Assembly: GCA_013146195.2 (NCBI GenBank)
Contig: CM028379.1
Span: 113,330,168-113,394,167, forward strand
Length of the DNA stretch: 64,000 bases
Direction: 5' to 3'
DNA from: Codonopsis lanceolata
Lineage: Eukaryota > Streptophyta > Magnoliopsida > Asterales > Campanulaceae
The first letter of the stretch is position 1. Every line of letters begins with the position of its first letter. Below are positions 56,861-64,000 of this stretch, in pieces. Position numbers and translations under genes: made by a program. The notes beneath the pieces are model-generated. The model had not been told where the DNA came from and searched no databases. It worked only from the letters and a program-made list of their open reading frames with translations.

Positions 56861-58522
56861 GTTCCTTAGAAAATATTTCCTCCATTTCAAGTAAAGAGTC
56901 TCCGTTTTAAAATCAAGCTTCTTAAGAAAATAATGCTTTTAGTTTCTCATTATTAGTAATAAAGCCTTAGTGGTCTTTGCATTAAAGCCTCCCCGATTCA
57001 CAACGCATCAGGTACGATACGTTTAGTTGATTCTATCATTTTTTCAATTAAACTATAGCTTCAGAATATTTTTTTTGTATGGCCTTTCCCGTATGCACAT
57101 TTGGAGGATTTTTTAGGGATGGTGGTAAGTGGTATCATACGCAATTTGGTTGCTAGGAAAAGGAGTCAGCCGCAGGTTGTATTATGAGAATTGCTGCTGC
57201 TTGTGGCGACCCCGACCCCGGACACGAGATGGGACCGCGGACCGGAGCGCCAAACAAGACAAGACAGGACAAGAAAGGAAGAACATGCAAGGACTCAAAT
57301 AATTTTATTTTTAAAACTGACGTGACGCAACATTTCAGTCGCAGGAGAACTCGACACAAAAGGTCGGTAATTTTCAAAATCATTTCACCTGATAAACAGT
57401 TAAGCAATAAATCCAAGTCTTCGGCGACACTACAGTCGAAGTTGAAATTGATCCGAAGGGAGTCGAAGTTGAAATTGATCCGAAAGTCATGGAGAATATA
57501 AATCATGGTGGGGCTCATGTTCCTTAGAAAATATTTCCTCCATTTCAAGTAAAGAGTCTCCGTTTTAAAATCAAGCTTCTTAAGAAAATAATGCTTTTAG
57601 TTTCTCATTATTAGTAATAAAGCCTTAGTGGTCTTTGCATTAAAGCCTCCCCTGAATTCAGCAACGTACCAAGGTACGATACGTTTAGTTGATTCTATCA
57701 TTTTTTCAATTAAACTATAGCTTCAGAATATTTTTTTTGTATGGCCTTTCCCGTATGCACATTTGGAGGATTTTTTAGGGATGGTGGTAAGTGGTATCAT
57801 ACGCAATTTGGTTGCTAGGAAAAGGAGTCAGCCGCAGGTTGTATTATGAGAATTGCTGCTGCTTGTGGCGACCCCGACCCCGGACCCGAGATGGGACCGC
57901 GAACCGGAGCGCCAAACAAGACAAGACAGGACAAGAAAGGAAGAACATGCAAGGACTCAAATAATTTTATTTTTAAAACTGACGTGACGCAACATTTCGG
58001 TCATTGAGGAGAACTTCGACACAAAAGGTCGGTAATTTTCAAAATCATTTCACCTGATAAACAGTTAAGCAATAAATCCAAGTCTTCGGCGACACTACAG
58101 TCGAAGTTGAAATTGATCCGAAGGGAGTCGAAGTTGAAATTGATCCGAAAGTCATGGAGAATATAAATCATGGTGGGGCTCATGTTCCTTAGAAAATATT
58201 TCCTCCATTTCAAGTAAAGAGTCTCCGTTTTAAAATCAAGCTTCTTAAGAAAATAATGCTTTTAGTTTCTCATTATTAGTAATAAAGCCTTAGTGGTCTT
58301 TGCATTAAAGCCTCCCCAGATTCACAGAACGTACCAAGGTGCGATACGTTTAGTTGATTCTATCATTTTTCAATTAAACTATAGCTTCGAATATTTTTTT
58401 GTATGGCCTTTCCCGTATGCACATTTGGAGGATTTTTTAGGGATGGTGGTAAGTGGTATCATACGCAATTTGGTTGGTAGGAAAAAGAGTCACCGCAGGT
58501 TGTATTATGAGAATTCTTTGCT

Positions 58523-61046
58523 TGTGGCGACCCGACCGGACCGAGATGGGACCGCGGACCGGCGCCAAACAAGACAAGACAGACAAGAAAGGAAGAACAT
58601 GCAAGGACTCAAATAATTTTATTTTTAAAGCGGCGTGACGCAACATTTCAGTCGCAGGAGAACTCGACACAAAAGGTCGGTAATTTTCAAAATCATTTCA
58701 CCTGATAAACAGTTAAGCAATAAATCCAAGTCTTCGGCGACACTACAGCCGGAACCCAAGCTAAGCAGTAAATATGACGAGGAAATAAATAAGAGCTAAT
58801 GGGATGCTCAGCGGAAGTCTAAATGTAGCGAACGCTAACAAGATATACAAGGCACGGCTAACACATTTGCCGGCATCAAGAGAAGATAATTACTACAAGA
58901 GTTAATACTACAAGCAGCTAACAAGATACACGAGTACAAGTCTATACAATCCCAAGCATAGTCTAGATGACTAGCTTATACCCATCGTCCTTGCAAAATA
59001 CAAAAGAAGAGAAGAGGACTTCTAAGACCACCTCTTCGACTGCAAAAGCCTGATCAAAAGGGAACTAAAGTATACGAGCGCTGCGATCCTCAACGGGAAG
59101 GTCCTGACCTGCTAGGATCTAAAAAAAGTACAGGGGAACGGGTAAGTCATAAAGACTCGTAAGCTATCAATCATGCATGACATGGCAATATGCAACACGT
59201 AAGGCAAGACATTATTACAAGCATGTAGATCAAGTATATGAATTGCACATTATTGCACATAGTCACATAATATGAGGATATAAAGGCAGAGCAAGCAGAA
59301 CACCTTCATGACGTGCATGAATCGATGGGTGTGATAATACATCGATCTTCCGAGGATATTCTCGGGATAAACATGAAGTCAATCTCAATGGTCGCGTATT
59401 GGTTGGCCAAGAGAGATCTTCCCCACTGTGGCCAGCAGTGGAGGGTGTGTGACATGATCAAGTACGCCAGCTGGACTCATGCAATGCCAAGTAGTATTTA
59501 CTCAACAATGGTTAGTATGGAACGAGTCCGACAAGAGCGTCCTCGTTCGAGACAAGTATATAATCTCATCAATAAACAAGCAAGATTGAGTTCGACAAGA
59601 GCGAACTCAATATATCAAGTATGCATTTATTATGTCATAAAGATACAAGCATGATAGTCAATCCATTTCAAGAGTCTAGAATTAGTTTTCTAGTGGAACG
59701 CATATAATAACGTCGTAGGGATTTCCATTGAGCCGGTATTGTTCAATAGCTCACTAATGTCGACTCCGTTGAGTCATTTCTATAAATCCAAACTTGTAGA
59801 GTTAAAGTACTATTTGCATTTCCAACTCTTTTCTAAGTTATCGCATTGATTTATCTAGGTCATTAATCCACATAACAATCATAGCCAAGAATAAATTCAA
59901 GTCCCCAATTTATGGAACCCTAGAATCACGTTTTTCCCAAATAATGGTCGAAAGTCTATGACCCAAGAATAATAATTATTCCTAATATAGAGTAGAACAC
60001 TTTTACTTCTAGGCTTAGTGTCCAAATCAAAGCATTTGCATTCATAGTCTATTATTCCCGATTTTCATACTCAAAATTACTCAATATCATGGTAGAAATC
60101 AAGGAGAGCAATGAATTAGACATGAGAGAAGGGGAGCAAGAAGAGGTAGCATGTTATCTCTAACATGGACCTAAGGGAAATTGATAGCTTACCTCAAGCC
60201 AAGCAAAAGACGAAGCAAGAAAAAGCGGCGACAATTGCTCAGTATCGGCGGCCGACGGTCTGAATCGCAAGCGGGTCTTGAATCTCTTGGAAGCCAACCC
60301 CTCACGCACTAATCTCACCAAGACTCTCACGCACAAGCTCGCCCTAGACCGGAGAAGACGAGGCGGAAGAAATGAGTCGTGAAATGAAGAGTAGAGCTGA
60401 TGTAGTGTAGATTAGCTTGATTAAATGATAATGGAATCCACATGTCACTTGATGAATGGTAGAAATAGGTTTAGCAATCTTAATTAGGCTTATATTAGGC
60501 TAATTAGACTCTAATACAAGTGGTTTAAGTCACTAATGGTAGGGGTTTAGTAAGGGTAAGTTCGTAATCAGCCAAAGTTGCAGAAAAATCACGTTTTGCT
60601 GGAGTTCTGCTCTGTTCGGTTGTGGTGGCCGAACTTCCTTCATAATGTTTGGTTATCATGGCCGAACAAAGCCCAAAATGTTCGGTTGGCATGGTAGAAC
60701 GATTCCTCAGGCCATACTTTAGGTCAAACAGGTCCAGATTTGCGCGTATAACGCGTATAAGGCATATACAACTCGAAGAAGCATTAGAATGAGTATCAAG
60801 GGTCTTAAAAACAATGATAAATGTCTCTCAAGGTCTTGGCTAAGTCCAAATATCAAAGCCCGAGCAAGAACAAGTCAATCTAGAGCATGCAAGGCAATAG
60901 GCGTTCGATACGGCAATAACGGTTCGATCAAGGAATGCAATCAAGTCAATCATGTTAGGGATATTACTAGCATGTTAAAAACATATTCTAATCATGTTAA
61001 ACATGTATGGAAGACAATTAATACAAGTAGGTTTCGGGTTCTCACA
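58523..61046 (-). repeat. 3' LTR of the gypsy element (2.5 kb)
   Basis: On the minus strand it begins TGTGAGAACCCGAAACC at 61046, directly after the polypurine tract, and ends GGTCGCCACA at 58523. It shares 'cttccccactg' and 'gtggagggtgtgtga' wording with the solo LTR at 5320-9090. The end inside the tandem array is set by comparison with unit 1, which lacks the LTR. Confidence 0.88.
60614..60700. promoter_or_regulatory. Three 21 bp dyad words in the presumed U3 of the gypsy LTR
   Basis: The words at 60614-60634, 60647-60667 and 60680-60700 share arms GTTCGG...CCGAAC around a 9 bp centre. The first has perfect arms, the others one or two changes. They lie about 200-320 bp upstream of the likely minus-strand transcription start. 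The place is comparable to the GAGGCG/CGCCTC cassette in the solo LTR at 8271-8398. A regulatory role is inferred only. Confidence 0.5.
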
Positions 61047-61060
61047 TCCTCCCCCACTTA
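61047..61060 (-). other. Polypurine tract of the gypsy element
   Basis: The minus strand reads AAGTGGGGGAGGA immediately before the LTR start TGTGAG. This is the classic plus-strand primer site and fixes the LTR boundary. Confidence 0.93.
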
Positions 61061-61074
61061 AAGGAATTTAGTCC

Positions 61075-61743
61075 CTAAATTCATACCAGAATCATCAAAT
61101 AGGAAAGGATATCTTTCTCTCATATCGAGCTCGGTTTCCCAAGTAGCTTCCTCAATGTCATGGTTCCTCCATAAGACTTTCACTAACGGAATCCGCTTCG
61201 TTCTCAAGATTTGCTCCTAGTATCAAGAATCCTCACTGGTCTTTCATCATAAGAAAGATCGGGTTCGAATGAAATCTCATCATAAACAAGGACATGCGAT
61301 TCATCTTTCAAGTACTTGCATAGCATCGAGACATGGAATACATCGTGAACATCTGATAACGAAGGTGGCAATGCTAACCGATACGCCAAAGATCCAATCC
61401 TTTCTAAGATCTCAAATGGCCCAATAAATCTAGGTGAAAGTTTGCCCTTCTTCCCAAATCGCTTAGTACCGCTCCGAGGCGATACTTTCAAGAATACATG
61501 ATCACCAACCTGAAACTCTAAATCACGTCTCCGGTTGTCTGCGTAGCTTTTCTGCCTACTTTGAGCCGTAGTAAGCGATCTCTTATCGACTTCACACTCT
61601 CGGTATTTGTTGCACCATCTCTGAACCCCATAACTTAGCTTCACCAACTTTATCCCAGCAAATCGGTGAACGACACTTACGCCCATACAAAGCTTCATAC
61701 GACGCCATTTCAATACTGGACTGGTAACTATTATTATAAGCAA
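61075..61743 (-). pseudogene. gypsy integrase C-terminus and chromodomain
   Basis: It reads QKSYADNRRRDLEFQVGDHV, KLSPRFIGPFEILERIGSLA, VHDVFHVSMLCKYLKDESHV and LSYDERPVRILDTR. After a frameshift near 61210 it continues IPLVKVLWRNHDIEEATWET and ELDMRERYPFLF, a CHDCR-type chromodomain tail of Tekay/Del elements thought to guide insertion to heterochromatin. The stop is just before the polypurine tract. Confidence 0.92.
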
Positions 61744-62080
61744 ATTCAGCTAATGGCAAATGAGAATCCCAACTACCTTTAAAATCCATGGCACAAGCAC
61801 GTAGCAAATCCTCTAGTACTTGGATCAATCTCTCAGACTGACCATCCGACTGTGGGTGAAAAGCCGTACTGAAATTCAACTTCGTCCCCAAAGCCTCTTG
61901 TAAAGCGTGCCAAAATCGAGAAGTAAACCTGGGATCTCTATCCAATACAATACTCACAGGAACACCATGCAACCTCACGATGTCCTGAACATACAATGCT
62001 GCCAACTGACTCAAGCTATAAGTCATCGCAATAGGAATAAAATGTGATGATTTAGTCAATCTATCCACAACATCTTGCAC
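61592..62080 (-). pseudogene. gypsy integrase catalytic core
   Basis: The DDE residues lie in DVVDRLTKSSHF, SIVLDRDPRFTSRFW and HPQSDGQSERLIQVLEDLLR. NNSYQSSIEMASYEALYGRK follows. The join to the upstream RNase H/zinc region near 62085 is damaged (short deletion and frame changes), and the 3' side slips frame near 61740. Confidence 0.92.
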
Positions 62081-62092
62081 CCATGCGTGGCA

Positions 62093-63031
62093 TCAAAACC
62101 TCGGCGAGTGCGTGGCAATCCACGATATGCCGAAATCCCATTTCCACTCCAGGTATCTCAAGTGGTACGCAATAAACGTGTCTCGGTGTTCAGCTTTCAC
62201 CTGTTGACATGTCAAGCATCTAGAGACATACTCTGCGATCTCTCTCTTCATTCCATTCCACCAAAACTGTCTCTTCAAGTCCCTATACATTTTAGTACTC
62301 CCTGGATGTATAGTGTACTTGGCCTTGTGAGCCTCGTCAAGAACCATACGCTTAACTCCATCGGTGGCAGGAACACAAACTCTACCTCGAAAAGTCAAAA
62401 TCCCATCGGTGTTCATAGCAAACTCCGGTGTCTTACCATCACCCAATCCATCAATAATTTTCCTCAATTCAGGATCAGTAGCTTGAGCTTCCTTGATCAA
62501 CCCAAACAAAGCAGGCGTAGCACGCACACTAGCAAAGACAACACTATGCTCTCTCACAACTGGACTCCATTCGCGGACATCCTCGAGCATCTTCCATTCT
62601 CTCATCATCAAGCAAGACATGTACACTTTCCTACTCAAGGCATCGGCAACAACATTAGCCTTCCCTGGATGATACAAGATAGTACAGTCATGATCCTTAA
62701 GCTTCTCCATCCATCGTCTCTGTCGCATGTTCAACTCCTTCTGCGAAAAGAGATACTTTAAACTCTTGTGATCAGTGAATATCTCAAACTTAGCTCCATA
62801 AAGATAATGCTTCCACTTATGAAGTGCAAATATGATGGCGGCTAATTCGAGATCATGCGTCGGATAATTCTGCTCATGAGGTGATAGCTTCCTCGAAGCA
62901 TAGGCAATGACTCTCCCATTCTGCATAAGCACGCAACCCAAACCTTCTAGTGAAGCGTCGCTATAAATAACAAAGTTCTCCGAACCATTAGGCAATGCTA
63001 AGATAGGAGGCGTAGTCAACCTTCTCTTCAA
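62093..63031 (-). pseudogene. gypsy RNase H and integrase zinc-binding region
   Basis: The longest intact stretch (312 codons): FVIYSDASLEGLGCVLMQNG (RNase H Asp), HDLELAAIIFALHKWKHYLY (Glu), FEIFTDHKSLKYLF (Asp), HPGKANVVADALSRK. The integrase H2C2 zinc region follows (HPGSTKMYRDLKRQFWW...C..C). It is in frame with no stop until after the zinc region. Confidence 0.95.
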
Positions 63032-63474
63032 TTCACGAAAACTAGCCTCGCACTTATCACTCCATATAAAGAAGAATTCTTACGTGTCAATTTAGTCATC
63101 GGAGTAGCGATCTTCGAAAACCCCTCGATAAACCTACGGTAATAACCTGCCAAGCCCAAGAAACTACGGACTTCGGTCACTGTACTAGGCGTCTTCCACT
63201 TAGTAATCGCCTCAACCTTGGATGGATCTACTGCTATACCATCACTAGACACCACGTGTCCTAGAAAAGCAACTTGTTCCAACCAAAAAGCACATTTACT
63301 GAATTTTGCGTAAAGCTTCTTCTCACGCAAGATCAAAAGAACCTCTCTCAAGTGAATCTCATGCTCCTCTCGTGACTTCGAGTACACGAGGATATCATCA
63401 ATGAACACAACCACAAAGCAATCAAGATATTCATGAAACACCCTATTCATTAAATCCATAAAACTGCAGTGCAT
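63028..63474 (-). pseudogene. gypsy reverse transcriptase, palm and thumb part
   Basis: The catalytic FIDDILVYSKS is intact, followed by KCAFWLEQVAFLGHVVSSDG and VRSFLGLAGYYRRFIEGFSK. It overlaps the N-terminal RT fragment by a frameshift near 63455 and meets RNase H through another near 63030. Confidence 0.95.
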
Positions 63475-63960
63475 TCGTCAAACCAAAAGGCATAACCACG
63501 AACTCATAATGGCCATAACGTGTACGAAAGGCTGTCTTAGGAACATCCTCCTCTCGAACTCTCAACTGATAATAGCCACTCCTCAAGTCAAACTTGGAAT
63601 AAACAACTGAGCCTCGAAGTTGATCAAAGAGATCATCAATGTGTGGCAAGGGATACCGATTCTTGATAGTAACACGGTTCAACTGTCGATAGTCTATGCA
63701 AAGTCTTAGTAAACTACCATCCTTCTTTCTCACGAATAACAGGTGCACCCGGTGACACACTCGGTTTAATGAACTCTCTATCTAGAAGTTCTTGCAACTA
63801 CTCTTTCAATTCTTTCCTTCCATTTGGAGCCATTAAAGGCGCTACAGATATAGGCGAAGTTCACGGCAAAAAGCTTCTTATGCTCAACTCTACCTCTGTG
63901 AGGTAATGATAATCGGTAGAAAAGACATCCGGAAATTCACTAACTACCTAACATCTTCTA
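63443..63960 (-). pseudogene. gypsy reverse transcriptase, N-terminal part
   Basis: It reads VRKKDGSLLRLCIDYRQLNR, NRYPLPHIDDLFDQLRG, FDLRSGYYQLRVREEDVPKT and YEFVVMPFGLTNA. Upstream, decayed frames give PISVAPLMAPNGRKELKE, a stop, then LQELLDREFIKPSVSPGAPV, and further up EFPDVFSTDYHYLTEVEL, the usual start of gypsy RT. At least two stops fall in this leader. Confidence 0.9.
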
Positions 63961-64000
63961 ATTTAACAATGAGACACTAGTATCAAGCACGCAAGCTAAA

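Larger units (their letters stand above)
56088..58522. repeat. Tandem amplification of a LINE/LTR junction segment (four units)
   Basis: Each unit starts near 'aaagccttagtggtcttt': 56088 (approximate), 56961, 57619 and 58284. The unit spacing is 658 and 665 bp. Units 2 and 3 contain the first 240 bp or so of the gypsy LTR ('gcgaccccgaccccgg' to 'cgacactacag') joined back to LINE sequence 'tcgaagttgaaattgatc'. Unit 1 lacks the LTR piece and has a MITE instead. Unit 4 runs straight into the LTR at 58523. Confidence 0.9.
58523..64000 (-). mobile_element. Ty3/gypsy chromovirus (Tekay/Del-like), continues beyond the window
   Basis: On the minus strand, pol fragments in the order RT, RNase H, integrase, chromodomain are followed by a polypurine tract and the 3' LTR. 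The order and chromodomain identify a chromovirus. The 5' LTR, gag and most of protease lie outside the window. Many stops and frameshifts make this copy inactive. Its LTR relatives at 5320 and 44232 are solo LTRs in the same orientation. Confidence 0.93.

Noticed and set aside
61075..63960. Endogenous pararetrovirus instead of a retrotransposon
   Set aside because: An integrase with DDE core, a chromodomain, a polypurine tract and an adjacent long LTR are present. These fit Ty3/gypsy and not a caulimovirus-type sequence.
1..64000. tRNA, rRNA or riboswitch genes
   Set aside because: Reading both strands by eye showed no tRNA A/B box pair with a cloverleaf or rRNA segment. A covariance-model scan (tRNAscan-SE, Infernal) would be needed to be certain.

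Overview
The window looks like nuclear DNA from a flowering plant, most likely a dicot. It is AT-rich, almost every coding trace belongs to a plant transposable element class (chromovirus-type Ty3/gypsy, Ty1/copia, LINE, hAT, MULE, CACTA, PIF/Harbinger-like, Stowaway), and one candidate host locus has a plant-style leader and short exons. It contains a 100-N scaffold gap. No intact protein-coding gene can be defended; nearly all coding traces are decayed. The species cannot be named from the sequence.

Layout. 1-5.2 kb: a truncated unclassified repeat (family A), an LTR-like stretch hit by a 584 bp hAT MITE, a TA microsatellite, a tandem repeat split by a 5'-truncated LINE, and a CACTA end. 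5.2-9.4 kb: a Stowaway MITE split by a 3.77 kb solo LTR, abutted by a second MITE. 9.4-13.9 kb: a decayed RICESLEEPER-like hAT whose BED finger is cut by a 1.26 kb solo copia LTR. 13.9-21.3 kb: a cluster of arrays of short words, some bounded by inverted-repeat ends (family X), with a Tip100-like hAT and a second family A copy inserted among them. 21.3-33.5 kb: another solo LTR, a Tourist-like element, a Stowaway, a diverged 1.4 kb tandem duplication and an Ac-like element, then the gap. 33.6-40.1 kb: a probable multi-exon coiled-coil host locus on the minus strand, with frameshifts. 40.2-47.3 kb: CACTA end, LINE remnant, a MULE with a 9 bp target-site duplication, and a long-TIR MULE containing a 2.63 kb solo LTR. 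47.3-56.0 kb: a complete but dead Ty1/copia element with a dead 3.77 kb hAT inside its reverse transcriptase. 56.1-58.5 kb: a LINE RNase H remnant split by a MITE and then tandemly amplified together with an LTR junction. 58.5 kb to the end: a minus-strand Tekay/Del-like gypsy element running out of the window.

Target-site duplications could be read for ten insertions (one of them imperfect), so the order of several nestings can be reconstructed. Four solo LTRs point to active LTR-LTR recombination. The most unusual signal is a set of short dyad-symmetric words (for example arms GGGACTAGGCG and CGCCTAGTCCC around AG). Different copies of related repeats carry different words at what seems to be the same relative position: in the presumed U3 of gypsy LTRs, inside family A and inside family X. 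I found no cellular defence system, CRISPR array, tRNA or rRNA gene.
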